Notes: generated by a model not told the origin, from the letters alone. Numbered from the stretch's first letter, positions 17,789 through 27,089 are shown. The stretch: DNA of 41,936 bases from an uncultured Pelagibacteraceae bacterium (GCA_902551895.1 CACDEU010000008.1:1-41936); one strand, 5' to 3'. Numbers and translations are program-made.

Positions 17789-18883
17789 ATGAATATATGT
17801 TTAATTGGTAACGGTATATCTACTTTATTATTAGCTAAAGTTTTGGCTAATCGGAATATTAATGTATCAATATATCTAGAACACCAGCCAAAAAAAAAAT
17901 TAACAACAAGAACTTTAGGAATATCAAAAAATAGCTTTGAATTTTTAATAAATGAAAAAATTAATATAAAAAAAAAATCTTGGCCCATAAATAAAATTAA
18001 AATTTTTAATGAAATAGAAAATAACAAAGAAATACTTAACTTTGGATATAAAAATAAAAAAATTTTTTATATACTAAATTATATAGACTTAGTTTACTTA
18101 TTAAATTCATGTGTAAAAAAAAACAAGCTAATAAAAAAATATAAAATTAAAAATTCTTCTTTTTTTCAATCTATTCTAAATGAAAAAGATAATTATGATT
18201 TAATTATAAATTTTAATGAAAAAAATTTGATATCTAAAAAATTATTTTTTAAGAGAAATGAAAAGGAATATAATAGTTTTGCCTATACATCTTTATTAAG
18301 TCATACTACCTGTAATAATAATACTGCTCATCAGATTTTTACAAAATTCGGTCCTCTGGCATTTTTACCAAGTTCAAATAGCAAAACTTCAATAGTTTTT
18401 TCAGTATTGGATAAAAATAATAGTATGCAAGAAAATAAAATTAAGGATTTAATATTAAATTATAATAAAAATTATAAAATCAAATCTTTTTCAAGATTTG
18501 AGAAATTTAAATTAAAAAGTTCAATATTAAAAAATTACTATTATAAAAAAATTTTATGTTTTGGAGATAACTTACATAAAATTCATCCTCTAGCTGGTCA
18601 AGGTTTCAATATGACAATTAGAGATATAAAAATATTATTAAGTCTAATAGATTATAGGATTAATCTTGGTTTGCCTTTGGATAGTTCTGTTTTAAAAGAG
18701 TTTCAAAATAAAACTAAACATTATAACTATATATTTGCTAATTCTATTGATTTTATTCATGAGTTTTTCAAACTTGATAATAGTTTTAATAGTCTATATT
18801 CAAAAAAATTATTTAATTTTTTAGAAACTAATAATTTATTTAAAAAATATACGTCTAAATTTGCCGATAAGGGATTTTTTTAA
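17789..18883 (+). CDS. UbiH/UbiF/Coq6-type FAD-dependent monooxygenase
   Basis: Probable ring hydroxylase of ubiquinone synthesis. The 364 residues show the N-terminal nucleotide-binding strand and helix NICLIGNGISTLLLAKVLA, the RTLGISKNS segment, and the strong family motif CFGDNLHKIHPLAGQGFNM, which binds the flavin ribityl/pyrophosphate. The third glycine of the first GxGxxG motif is threonine (T12), and the protein is 30-40 residues shorter than typical UbiH. Which ring carbon it hydroxylates cannot be decided. Divergent from ftsK and ending directly against convergent LON-domain gene. Confidence 0.85.
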   Translation: MNICLIGNGISTLLLAKVLANRNINVSIYLEHQPKKKLTTRTLGISKNSFEFLINEKINIKKKSWPINKIKIFNEIENNKEILNFGYKNKKIFYILNYIDLVYLLNSCVKKNKLIKKYKIKNSSFFQSILNEKDNYDLIINFNEKNLISKKLFFKRNEKEYNSFAYTSLLSHTTCNNNTAHQIFTKFGPLAFLPSSNSKTSIVFSVLDKNNSMQENKIKDLILNYNKNYKIKSFSRFEKFKLKSSILKNYYYKKILCFGDNLHKIHPLAGQGFNMTIRDIKILLSLIDYRINLGLPLDSSVLKEFQNKTKHYNYIFANSIDFIHEFFKLDNSFNSLYSKKLFNFLETNNLFKKYTSKFADKGFF

Positions 18884-19528
18884 TTACTGAATTGTTTTGT
18901 TATTAAAATTATCTACCGCGTAGGTTGATAAGATTTCTTCTAATTTTTTTTTTCTTTCATTCAAGTTAGTTGTTTCCAAAAGTACTTGTTTTTCTTCCAA
19001 TGAAAATGGTGAAGCCATCGCGAGTGTATTAATAGTTTGATTTAAATTTTGCTTCTCAAGGTCCTTCCAATTAACCACATATCCTTCTTTAACAAATAGT
19101 GATTTTATATCTTTAAATATAAGTTCAAGATCAGAAAATTTTATTTCTTCTTTAGTTTCTTCAAAATCATGATGAAAGTTATCAAAATTCACAGAACATT
19201 CCCTATAAGGTTTTTCATTTTTTAATTCTTCAATTATTTTAAAACGACTAATTCCGTTCAATACAATTAAGTATCTACCATCATTTGTTTCACTAAAACT
19301 TGTGATTTTACCTGCACATCCAATATCATAAAGAACAGGTATACTTTGATCAGATTTTTTTGGCTGCACCATACCTATTATTCTATTGCTTTTCATTGCA
19401 TCATCAATCATATCAATATATCTAGGCTCAAAAATATTAAGAGGTACAGTTGTTCTTGGAAAGATTATAAAATTAGATAATGGAAAAACTGGAATTTTAT
19501 CTGGTAAATGATCGATTTTTTTTTTCAT
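18884..19528 (-). CDS. LON N-terminal (substrate-binding) domain protein
   Basis: Cytosolic protein of 214 residues that matches only the N-terminal LAN domain of Lon protease (PF02190): IPVFPLSNFIIFPRTTVPLNIFEPRYIDMI at the start, then YDIGCAGKITSFSETNDGRYLIVLNGISRF. It has neither the AAA+ nor the peptidase domain. Stand-alone versions are common in alphaproteobacteria, often next to a thioredoxin gene, with unknown function. It abuts the convergent monooxygenase gene with no spacer. Confidence 0.9.
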   Translation of the reverse strand: MKKKIDHLPDKIPVFPLSNFIIFPRTTVPLNIFEPRYIDMIDDAMKSNRIIGMVQPKKSDQSIPVLYDIGCAGKITSFSETNDGRYLIVLNGISRFKIIEELKNEKPYRECSVNFDNFHHDFEETKEEIKFSDLELIFKDIKSLFVKEGYVVNWKDLEKQNLNQTINTLAMASPFSLEEKQVLLETTNLNERKKKLEEILSTYAVDNFNNKTIQ

Positions 19529-19568
19529 AAATTATTATTAAATAATTATCTTATAATATACTACTAAA

Positions 19569-21128
19569 ATGAATAAAAATTTAGAAATAATTAATTCAGA
19601 GATAAATAATTTAAATATTTTATCAAAAGTGAATAATATTGATGAAATAATAAAAAGATCTTCAATATTAATAAAAAAATATCCTCAAGTTCAAATTTTT
19701 TATAATTTTCTTGGTTCTTCACTAGAAAAAAAAAATCAAATCTATGATGCTGAAGTTATCTATACAAAAGCTTTAGAAATTGATTCAAAAAATATTTTTG
19801 CATTAGTTAATTTGGGTAGAATATCTAGAATAATAAATGATCTAGAAAGATCTGAGCAATTATTGAAGCAAGCACTTAGCCTAGAACCAGAAAATTTACT
19901 TGTACAGTTAAATTATGGAGAATTAAAAATTGATCAAAATAATTTTAAAGAAGCAATTTATATTTTTGAAAAAATTTATGAAAAAAATAAAGATTTTCAA
20001 AATGTAATTATGAGATTAGCGACTGTATATTCTATAATTGGTGAATTTGAAAAAGCTGAGAAATATTTATCTATAAACTCAAAAAAAAAACCTGAATTAT
20101 TTGCAGCCGATTATAGACTAAGCAATATTATTAATTATTCTGAAAGAAAAGATCATCAAAAATTAATTTTAAAAAAAATAGAAAATAAAAAATTTGATAA
20201 ATTTAACAAACACCTTTTATTTTTTGCAATTTCAAAATCTTATGAAGATCAAAAAGATTATGAGCGAGCTTTTAAATATATGGAGTTAGCTAATAAAGAA
20301 AGAAACAAACTAGTCCAAGGGAATCCATTGCGATATGAAGAGTATTTTTTAAATAAAAATAAAGAAATTTTTTCAAATATAGATATTAAAGAAAACATAA
20401 ATAATGATTTCTATGAAAAAAAATTAATATTTATAGTTGGTCTTCCAAGATCTGGAACTACATTATTGCATCAAATTTTATCTTCCCATTCAGGAACCTA
20501 TGGTGTTGGAGAATCTATAGTTCTAAATGTATTTTTTTTCAAAAATTTTATGAATGATATCTTCTTAAAAAAAATAAAGAAGGATAATAAAATTAATATA
20601 GAAAATTTAAAGGAAATCTCTTTAAAACTTGGAAAAAAATATGATTATTATGATTTAAATAAAATAAAAATTGATAAGGCACCATCAAATTTTTTTTGGA
20701 TAGGCTTTATTTCCACTCTTTTTCCAAATTCAAAAATAATCCATATAAAAAGAAATATTAAAGATAATTGTCTATCAATTTATAAAAATTTATTTGGTGG
20801 AAATAGAACTGATTGGACCTATGACGTAAAAAATATTCAAAAATATGTAAAAATATATAGAGAAATGATGGATTTTTGGAAGAGTAAAATTAATAAAAAA
20901 ATTTATGAAATTAACTATGAAGATTTAGTTAAAAATCAAGAGATAGAAATAAAAAATTTATTAAATTTCTGTAATTTAGAATTTGAGCAAGAATGCTTGC
21001 AACATCATAAAAGCAAAAATCCAATTAAAACTGTTAGCATTAATCAAAGTAGACACCCAATTTATAAAGACTCAATTGAGTCAAATCTTAAATATAAAAA
21101 TTTTAATAATCTTTTTAAAGATATTTAG
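19569..21128 (+). CDS. TPR-repeat sulfotransferase
   Basis: Protein of 519 residues in two parts. Residues about 20-250 form TPR repeats (for example DAEVIYTKALEIDSKNIFALVNLG). Residues about 285-500 form a sulfotransferase domain with the 5'-phosphosulfate loop FIVGLPRSGTTLLHQIL (288-304) and the 3'-phosphate motif R395-x7-S403 (IKRNIKDNCLSIYKN), so it probably transfers sulfate from PAPS. The acceptor is unknown; cell-surface glycans or proteins are candidates. Very AT-rich and typical of this genome in codon use. It overlaps the convergent TPR gene by 4 bases. Confidence 0.87.
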   Translation: MNKNLEIINSEINNLNILSKVNNIDEIIKRSSILIKKYPQVQIFYNFLGSSLEKKNQIYDAEVIYTKALEIDSKNIFALVNLGRISRIINDLERSEQLLKQALSLEPENLLVQLNYGELKIDQNNFKEAIYIFEKIYEKNKDFQNVIMRLATVYSIIGEFEKAEKYLSINSKKKPELFAADYRLSNIINYSERKDHQKLILKKIENKKFDKFNKHLLFFAISKSYEDQKDYERAFKYMELANKERNKLVQGNPLRYEEYFLNKNKEIFSNIDIKENINNDFYEKKLIFIVGLPRSGTTLLHQILSSHSGTYGVGESIVLNVFFFKNFMNDIFLKKIKKDNKINIENLKEISLKLGKKYDYYDLNKIKIDKAPSNFFWIGFISTLFPNSKIIHIKRNIKDNCLSIYKNLFGGNRTDWTYDVKNIQKYVKIYREMMDFWKSKINKKIYEINYEDLVKNQEIEIKNLLNFCNLEFEQECLQHHKSKNPIKTVSINQSRHPIYKDSIESNLKYKNFNNLFKDI

Positions 21129-22675
21129 ATTTGTACAAAATCCCGCCAAGGATATGCGTTCAACCGAGTTTTTGCAGTTTTATAAATTGTTGGAGAAAAT
21201 AGAGTATTTTGGTTTAGTAAGTGAACACTTGGATCTCCAATACCTTTAGCATAGTCAATCCAATTTTGAATGATTAATATATCATGTAAATTTAAACCCG
21301 AAAGGCTTGGTGTTATAATTTTATTTGATTTTATTTGACTTTTTGAATCGTGACCTTCCTCAATTAATTTCCAGTCTTCATTATAGTTCATTAGCTGAGC
21401 CCCAGACTTATTTATCACCTTATAATCAGGAAAAGAAATTGGGTATTCTGAACATCCTCTTTTGACTATCGCATTCAACCCTAATCCAATATTTTCTTTT
21501 ATAGCTATCCCAATATAATCTGCTATTTGGTAAGCTTCTTCTAGGCTAGAGCAATAGATTAAACCCTTATAAAATCCAGAAATTTCTGGTCTAATCTCAA
21601 TCAAGCACTTTCGAGTATTATTTTTAACAAGCTTTATCTGATCAAAAACTACAAATAACTTTATTAACTCAATTATAGATCTAGGCTCAACTTGAACCTT
21701 ATAGCATCCAAAACAAAACTTAGGGATGATATCGAATTTATTAAATATTGCCTTGTGTCTTTTACAATTCAGATCAATTGAATTACGTCGATAGACTTGG
21801 GTCAAGTTAGTTCCAAGTTTTAACTTATATCTTTTTATAATATTTGAGGATTTACAAAATAGTTGGATAATTTTATCATCAGAAATAATTCCTGAAATCT
21901 TATCTTTTATATAAATTTTCTTAATTTCTTGATTAGCTTTAATTATCGGATGTGAAATTTCTTTATCAGGAGCATAACTAGTCAATAATCGAACTAGGTT
22001 CTTATGAGATTCTGAAAGCTGAGGATTATGTTTAATTGCTTTAGTGTAACTACTCATTGCCTCTTCTAATCTGCCAAGTTCTTCGAACGCGTTGCCCAAG
22101 TTGTTATGGGCCTGAGAATAGTCGGGTTTCAGTGATATTGCTTTTCTATAGCTTGCTGCAGCTTCTTCTAATCTTCCAATCTTTTGGAGAGTAATCCCTA
22201 GGTTGCTATGAGCTTCGGCAAAGTCGGGTTTTATTGATATTAATTTTCTCAAGCTTTTTTCAGCTTCTTCTAATCTGTCAAGATTTAATAAAATACCACT
22301 TAAGTAAAGATTAACTTTAATAAAGTCTTGTTTTAAATCTAAAGCTTTTTTTGAAGCTACTACTGCATCTTCTAATTGGTTTTTTTTCATAAGAGCATCA
22401 ATATAACTGAGCCAAAACTGCTCTATATTTGGATTAGCGTCTAAAGCAGCTTTAAATAGTGGTAATGCTGCTTCAGTTTTATTAAGTGATACTGCTAATA
22501 CACCAAGGTTGTGATTAGCGTCCGGATGTGATGGTTGTGATTGTAATATAGCCTGATAAAAACGCTCAGCTTCTTGAAGCTTACCTTCTTTATGTGCGGT
22601 TACACCTTGTTGTAGTACTTGTTCAATAGTTAGTTTCATTAAATGATCACTATCTTTTTCTTCATGTTTCATCAT
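21125..22675 (-). CDS. TPR-repeat protein with unrecognised cysteine-bearing C-terminal domain
   Basis: Protein of 516 residues. Residues about 14-235 hold six or so TPR units, of which three are near-identical in DNA with a 102-base period (marked by the same 14-base word near 22059, 22161 and 22263). Residues about 250-516 match no family I recognise. This part has cysteines at 304, 321, 324, 357, 375 and 408, including a CFGC pair, with blocks FGCYKVQVEPRSIIELI, CLIEIRPEISGFYKGLIYC and RGCSEYPISFPDYK. It could bind a metal or be a transferase fused to TPRs. GC content and codon use look higher than in the sulfotransferase next door, which may mean transfer. The real start may be M13 (MKLTIEQVLQQG). 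Confidence 0.85.
   Translation of the reverse strand: MMKHEEKDSDHLMKLTIEQVLQQGVTAHKEGKLQEAERFYQAILQSQPSHPDANHNLGVLAVSLNKTEAALPLFKAALDANPNIEQFWLSYIDALMKKNQLEDAVVASKKALDLKQDFIKVNLYLSGILLNLDRLEEAEKSLRKLISIKPDFAEAHSNLGITLQKIGRLEEAAASYRKAISLKPDYSQAHNNLGNAFEELGRLEEAMSSYTKAIKHNPQLSESHKNLVRLLTSYAPDKEISHPIIKANQEIKKIYIKDKISGIISDDKIIQLFCKSSNIIKRYKLKLGTNLTQVYRRNSIDLNCKRHKAIFNKFDIIPKFCFGCYKVQVEPRSIIELIKLFVVFDQIKLVKNNTRKCLIEIRPEISGFYKGLIYCSSLEEAYQIADYIGIAIKENIGLGLNAIVKRGCSEYPISFPDYKVINKSGAQLMNYNEDWKLIEEGHDSKSQIKSNKIITPSLSGLNLHDILIIQNWIDYAKGIGDPSVHLLNQNTLFSPTIYKTAKTRLNAYPWRDFVQI
22040..22345 (-). repeat. 102-base tandem repeats encoding TPR units
   Basis: Three copies of a 34-codon unit lie in tandem; the word GCYTCTTCTAATCT recurs at 22059, 22161 and 22263, exactly 102 bases apart. 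They encode the LGRLEEA-type TPR helices. Conservation at DNA level suggests recent duplication or gene conversion inside the gene. Confidence 0.75.
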
Positions 22676-22787
22676 ACTTCATAATTAACGTTGAGTCTTT
22701 GTAAGTATAAAGGTTGATTTTTCTGACTTACCATTTGTTTACACTTTAGCCGCAGTCAATCATCAAAAATGAACTTTTTAATATTGC

Positions 22788-22816
22788 TTGAATTAAAAAA
22801 AACCTCTATTTATAAT
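22788..22816 (+). promoter_or_regulatory. Promoter of tRNA-Gly
   Basis: TTGAAT (22788-22793) and a perfect TATAAT (22811-22816) are 17 bases apart, with the tRNA beginning 14 bases further on. This is the cleanest sigma-70-type promoter seen in the window. The same transcript may read into the pterin dehydratase gene. Confidence 0.7.
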
Positions 22817-22829
22817 AACTTTTTAATAA

Positions 22830-22904
22830 GCGGGCATAGCTCAGTGGTAGAGCGTCTCGTTGCCAACGAGAAGGTCGTGGGTTCAAGTCCCATTGCCCGC
22901 TCCA
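22830..22904 (+). tRNA. tRNA-Gly (anticodon GCC)
   Basis: A complete cloverleaf of 75 bases. Acceptor GCGGGCA pairs with TGCCCGC, the D arm is AGCTCAGTGGTAGAGC, the anticodon stem TCTCG/CGAGA encloses loop TTGCCAA with anticodon GCC, the T arm carries GTTCAAGTC, and discriminator T is followed by an encoded CCA. It reads GGC and GGU glycine codons. Confidence 0.97.
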
Positions 22905-22921
22905 ATTAAATAAGGATAGAA

Positions 22922-23266
22922 ATGACTGATTTAGCAGATAAGAAATGTATTCCTTGCGAAGGAGGCATCCCAAGTTTTGATATAGGAGAAATTCATAAGT
23001 ATTTAAAAAAAGTTGATGGTTGGGATGTAAAGTCAGATGATGATAAAACTTATTATTTAATTAAAGAATTTAAGTTTAAAAACTTTTTAGAAAGTCAAAG
23101 TTTTATAAATAAAGTAGGAAATATTGCAGAAATAGAAGGTCATCATCCTGATATTTGGTTTGGATGGGGATATGCTAAAATTAAAATCTTCACTCATGCA
23201 ATAAATGGTCTTCATGAAAGCGACTTTGTACTTGCTGCAAAGATTGATAAAATTTCTAATGTTTAA
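22922..23266 (+). CDS. phhB: Pterin-4a-carbinolamine dehydratase
   Basis: Dehydrates 4a-hydroxytetrahydropterin. The 114 residues contain the family active-site pattern EGHHPDIWFGWGYAKIKIFTH with the paired histidines, aromatic residue and third histidine, preceded by the KEFKFKNFLESQSFINKVG helix. Phenylalanine hydroxylase is not in this window, and in bacteria without it the protein is thought to serve in pterin or molybdopterin metabolism. An AAGGA ribosome site lies 17 bases after the tRNA end, so co-transcription with tRNA-Gly is likely. Its end overlaps convergent purH by 11 bases. Confidence 0.93.
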   Translation: MTDLADKKCIPCEGGIPSFDIGEIHKYLKKVDGWDVKSDDDKTYYLIKEFKFKNFLESQSFINKVGNIAEIEGHHPDIWFGWGYAKIKIFTHAINGLHESDFVLAAKIDKISNV

Positions 23267-24797
23267 AATGTCTAGTTTTTGAAAAAACTAATGCAGTATT
23301 TGATCTATTTGCAAATTTAATTATCTCTTTATCTCTAATCGAACCTGATGGCTGAATAATAGCTGATACACCAGATTGAACTAACTTTTCGATACCGTCT
23401 ACAAAAGGAAAAAAGGCATCTGAAGCTGCAATAATTTCATCACCTTGCTTTTCTTTGTAAAATTTATTCATTTTACTTATTGCTATTTCGCAGCTATCCA
23501 ATCTACTTGGTTGACCAGATCCAATTCCAATTGTTGAATCTTTATTTGCTATAACTATTGCATTAGATTTTACAAATCTACAAACATTAAATGCAAATAT
23601 TAAATTTTTTAAAGTTTTAAAATTAGGTTTAATTTTAGAAACTATTTTAAAATTTGATTTTGAAAAAGAAAATGTATCAGAAGTTTGTATTAGTAAAGAA
23701 TTGAACTGTGATGATATAATATTTAAATTATTATTATTTAACTTATTTGAGTCAATAATTCTTAAATTTTTTTTCTTTTTTAATATTTTTAAAGCACTGT
23801 TTTCAATACCATTACAAATAATTACTTCAAAATATATTTTTTTTAGCTCTAATGCTAAATTTTTTTTGATTTTAAAATTACAAGCAACTATTCCACCAAA
23901 TGCACTTATTGGATCACATGCGAGCGCTTGTTTAAAACTTTTTAAGTTATTTTTATTTATCGAAACTCCACATGGATTAGCATGTTTAATTATAGCTGTT
24001 CCAATGTTTCTTGGTAATGATTTAGAGATTAAAAGTGCTGAAAATATATCATTGTAATTGTTATAACTTAATTTTTTTCCACTAAGTTGTTTTATATTTA
24101 ATTTTTGTTTTAATGAATAAATTGCCGCTCCTTGATGGGGATTTTCTCCGTATCTTAAATTTTCAATTAGATTACCAAAAAATATTTTTTTTTCAGGAAA
24201 CAATGTTTTAGATTTAGAATTGAAATAATTTGCTATTAAGCCATCATAATAAGCAGTTTCAGCAAATGCCACTTCCGACATTTTTTGTCTAAATTCCAAA
24301 GTAGTTTTACTGTTATTTGAATTTAATTCTTCTATTAAGCTACCATATTGTTTGGGGTTAGTAATTACGCATACATCATTGAAGTTTTTAGCAGCTGCTC
24401 TAACCATAGTCGGTCCTCCGATATCAATGTTTTCAATTATATTTTTATGACTATTTTTAGCCTCTAAAGTTTTTTCAAAAGGATAAAAATTTACAATAAC
24501 AAGATCAATTTCTCCAAAATTATTTTTTTTTAAATCTCTAATATGTGATTTGTTTTTTCTTATACTTAAAATTCCAGCATGAATTTTTGGATGCAGTGTT
24601 TTAACTCGCCCATTCAGTATTTCTTTTGAACCAGTATATTTTGATATTTCTAAACATTTATAGCCTAGTTTTTTTAATTTTTTAAAAGTTCCACCTGAAC
24701 TAATGATTTGTATTTTATGTTTAGATAAATTTTTTAATAATAATCTCAAATTTTTTTTATCATGAACTGAAATTAAAGCTGTTTTAATTTTCTTCAT
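23256..24797 (-). CDS. purH: Bifunctional AICAR transformylase / IMP cyclohydrolase
   Basis: Last two steps of IMP synthesis. The 513 residues have the MGS-like cyclohydrolase domain first (ALISVHDKKN, IISSGGTFKKL, GRVKTLHPKIHAGIL) and the transformylase domain after about residue 200, with LRYGENPHQGAAIY, IKHANPCGVS, DPISAFGGIVACN and ASDAFFPFVDGIE. The central part is unusually lysine- and asparagine-rich. It shares one base with the upstream heparinase-like gene (TAATG), an arrangement (rpe, heparinase-like, purH) found in many alphaproteobacteria. Confidence 0.96.
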   Translation of the reverse strand: MKKIKTALISVHDKKNLRLLLKNLSKHKIQIISSGGTFKKLKKLGYKCLEISKYTGSKEILNGRVKTLHPKIHAGILSIRKNKSHIRDLKKNNFGEIDLVIVNFYPFEKTLEAKNSHKNIIENIDIGGPTMVRAAAKNFNDVCVITNPKQYGSLIEELNSNNSKTTLEFRQKMSEVAFAETAYYDGLIANYFNSKSKTLFPEKKIFFGNLIENLRYGENPHQGAAIYSLKQKLNIKQLSGKKLSYNNYNDIFSALLISKSLPRNIGTAIIKHANPCGVSINKNNLKSFKQALACDPISAFGGIVACNFKIKKNLALELKKIYFEVIICNGIENSALKILKKKKNLRIIDSNKLNNNNLNIISSQFNSLLIQTSDTFSFSKSNFKIVSKIKPNFKTLKNLIFAFNVCRFVKSNAIVIANKDSTIGIGSGQPSRLDSCEIAISKMNKFYKEKQGDEIIAASDAFFPFVDGIEKLVQSGVSAIIQPSGSIRDKEIIKFANRSNTALVFSKTRHFKH

Positions 24798-26425
24798 TAA
24801 ATTTTAGTTATATCCCATATAATTTCCTGATCTTCATTTTGAGTTAATCCAGAAATAAATATATTTTGATTTTCAACAAAAGAGTTTTTTTTACCGAAAT
24901 ATAAACCAGTTTCAACATCAATTTTATGATCTTTAGATGAAAATTTCCATCCCGAATTTTCCAATTCGATTAGGATTGATTTTCCATCTTGGGTCTTTGT
25001 TATTTTAACATTAGGCTCAAAATGAAATCGAATTTCAAAATTTGAACTTTTAAACTTTTTATTCTTTTTTAATCTATCTTTTCCAATAAATTTATTTTTT
25101 TCTACAAAAAATTCTATTTCTCTTTCATGGGATACTCCATATTTTTTTAAATAACCATCGTGAGAACCCGATATATTCCAATAATTTTTTTCAGAAATAA
25201 TAGATTTTTTTATAATTTTTATCTCTTCATCAACTTTAAAAATACCATCGGCATCTTTTTTCATTATACATGAAGATCTATTGTCTAAAACAACAGTAGA
25301 ATGTGTGGCGGTTGATTTGGAGATTGAATTAAGTTGATGTTTATAATTTTGAAAGTAACCACAATTTGAAATTAATTTGCAATTATTGAAAAAAATTTCA
25401 AAAGATAAAGCACCAGATTGATAATCGTTACTAAATTTTTTTTGAGGAGAAGGCCCTAAATCAACTGAAAGAATAACATTTTTATTTTTTAGAATAGCAT
25501 ATCCTCCGATCTCATTACTTTCATTTTTGAATTTATAGTTATGAAAATTTAAATATTTATCAAAATTAGTATTTGAGTTTAAATGGTTTCCATTAAACAG
25601 TAGTGTTTGATTAGTATTCTGCCAAATAAAATTATAATTTTGTCCTAAGAAAAATACTATTTCATTTAAATATTCTGGAATTTCATTTTGGGACTCTTTA
25701 AGCCATTCTCTTATCAGAATAAAATATTTCAAGTAAAATATAAGTTGTCTGAAGTTTCTAGATTTTGGAAAATTTTGAGCATCAAAAGAAAAACTAATTA
25801 TTTGTTTTAAAAGATTTAATCCATAATTTAAGTACTTTTTATCCTTGTACGCAAGACCTGATAATATAATTGAAGCACACCCAATCATCTTATCATTTAC
25901 CCATTTAGATCTATTTATTTCATTAATTAAATGATTAACCTGTTTTTTTATATTGCTATTAAACTTTTCTTTATAAGATTCATCGCTATCATCATAACTA
26001 AGTTTTGAATTTGATATCCAAGCTATAACTCTTTTTGATAAAGTATCTATTTCCCAACTTTTAGAATTATATTTTTGATTTTTTTCAATCCAATTTAAAA
26101 TAATTGATTGAGTAATTTTTTTTGAAGACTTTAAATCAATTGTAAATAACCAAAAAAAACTATGGAGTTTTTTATAATCAGTATCTTTTATATCTTGATT
26201 ATTCCAAACTGAATTTAAGTAAAAATTTTCAATATTATTTTTCTTTTTGTCGTATTTTATTAAACAATCAAGTAGGTTTGGACTGGGTTTATATTCTATG
26301 AGCTTGTCATCAATTCTAGATATTTTTTTATTATAAATTCTAGAACCTAAGTAGATTTTTCTTATTTGATTTGAAGAATAATTAAAAAATTCACTAATAA
26401 AATTCAAGGAATTTTTTAAAATCAT
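24797..26425 (-). CDS. Heparinase II/III family protein
   Basis: Protein of 542 residues. The first half is a helical alpha/alpha-toroid-like region (SWEIDTLSKRVIAWISNSKL, then NFPKSRNFRQLIFYLKYFIL), and the second half from about residue 310 is the beta-rich heparinase II/III C-terminal domain, with LSVDLGPSPQKKFSNDYQSG and TATHSTVVLDNRSS. No signal peptide is visible. The family includes polysaccharide lyases, but this purH-linked subgroup is conserved in alphaproteobacteria that are not known to degrade glycosaminoglycans, so the substrate is unknown. It follows rpe by 4 bases. Confidence 0.85.
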   Translation of the reverse strand: MILKNSLNFISEFFNYSSNQIRKIYLGSRIYNKKISRIDDKLIEYKPSPNLLDCLIKYDKKKNNIENFYLNSVWNNQDIKDTDYKKLHSFFWLFTIDLKSSKKITQSIILNWIEKNQKYNSKSWEIDTLSKRVIAWISNSKLSYDDSDESYKEKFNSNIKKQVNHLINEINRSKWVNDKMIGCASIILSGLAYKDKKYLNYGLNLLKQIISFSFDAQNFPKSRNFRQLIFYLKYFILIREWLKESQNEIPEYLNEIVFFLGQNYNFIWQNTNQTLLFNGNHLNSNTNFDKYLNFHNYKFKNESNEIGGYAILKNKNVILSVDLGPSPQKKFSNDYQSGALSFEIFFNNCKLISNCGYFQNYKHQLNSISKSTATHSTVVLDNRSSCIMKKDADGIFKVDEEIKIIKKSIISEKNYWNISGSHDGYLKKYGVSHEREIEFFVEKNKFIGKDRLKKNKKFKSSNFEIRFHFEPNVKITKTQDGKSILIELENSGWKFSSKDHKIDVETGLYFGKKNSFVENQNIFISGLTQNEDQEIIWDITKI

Positions 26426-26429
26426 TTAT

Positions 26430-27089
26430 TTATTCTAATTTTAAGGTATCAATATTTTTTTTTATATTACCGTTATTTTCTTTAAAAACAGTTGTTCCTG
26501 AAACTAAAATATTAGCTCCTGCTTCAATTACAATTTTATTATTTTCAAAATTAATACCACCATCGACTTCAATATCGAAAGTATGTTTTTTTTCTTCTTT
26601 AATTTTTTTTAAATTTTTAATTTTTTCTACAACTTCGGGCATAAATTTTTGACCACCAAATCCTGGAAAAACACTCATGATTAAAACTAGATCTATTTTA
26701 TCTAAAACATTTTCAATAATATTTAATTTAGTATTTGGATTTAAAGAAACTCCAACTTTTTTATTTAGCTTTCTAATATGATCAATCGAATCTATTAAAT
26801 TATCTGTTGCCTCTGGATGTATTGTAATTATATCTGCTCCAGCATTTGAATAATCTTCAATATATTTGTGCACCGGAGATATCATTAAATGAACATCAAA
26901 TGGTAGCTTGGTAAAATTACGTAACCTTTTAATTACAGGTGGACCAATTGTAAGATTAGGAACAAAATGACCATCCATAACATCAACATGAATCATATCT
27001 GCTCCACCTTCCTCCAATCTCTTTATTTCATTTCCTAGCTGGCTGAAATCAGCTGAAAGAATTGATGGTGAAATTTGTATTTTTTTCAT
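26430..27089 (-). CDS. rpe: Ribulose-phosphate 3-epimerase
   Basis: Interconverts ribulose 5-phosphate and xylulose 5-phosphate. The 219-residue barrel shows ISPSILSADFSQLGNEI, the metal-binding MIHVDVMDGHFVPNLTIGPP, VHLMISPVHKYI, SVFPGFGGQKF and the late EVDGGINFEN with the second catalytic aspartate. The first gene of the rpe, heparinase-like, purH unit; a 28-base gap separates it from the small membrane-protein gene upstream. Confidence 0.97.
   Translation of the reverse strand: MKKIQISPSILSADFSQLGNEIKRLEEGGADMIHVDVMDGHFVPNLTIGPPVIKRLRNFTKLPFDVHLMISPVHKYIEDYSNAGADIITIHPEATDNLIDSIDHIRKLNKKVGVSLNPNTKLNIIENVLDKIDLVLIMSVFPGFGGQKFMPEVVEKIKNLKKIKEEKKHTFDIEVDGGINFENNKIVIEAGANILVSGTTVFKENNGNIKKNIDTLKLE

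Noticed and set aside
20983-21249. 88-codon plus-strand frame across the TPR gene junction
   Set aside because: Overlaps the ends of two real genes in another frame and has no coding features.
22040-22345. Regular 102-base repeats considered as a CRISPR-like or structural array
   Set aside because: The period equals 34 codons and the repeats stay in frame, encoding TPR units; no spacers or leader.
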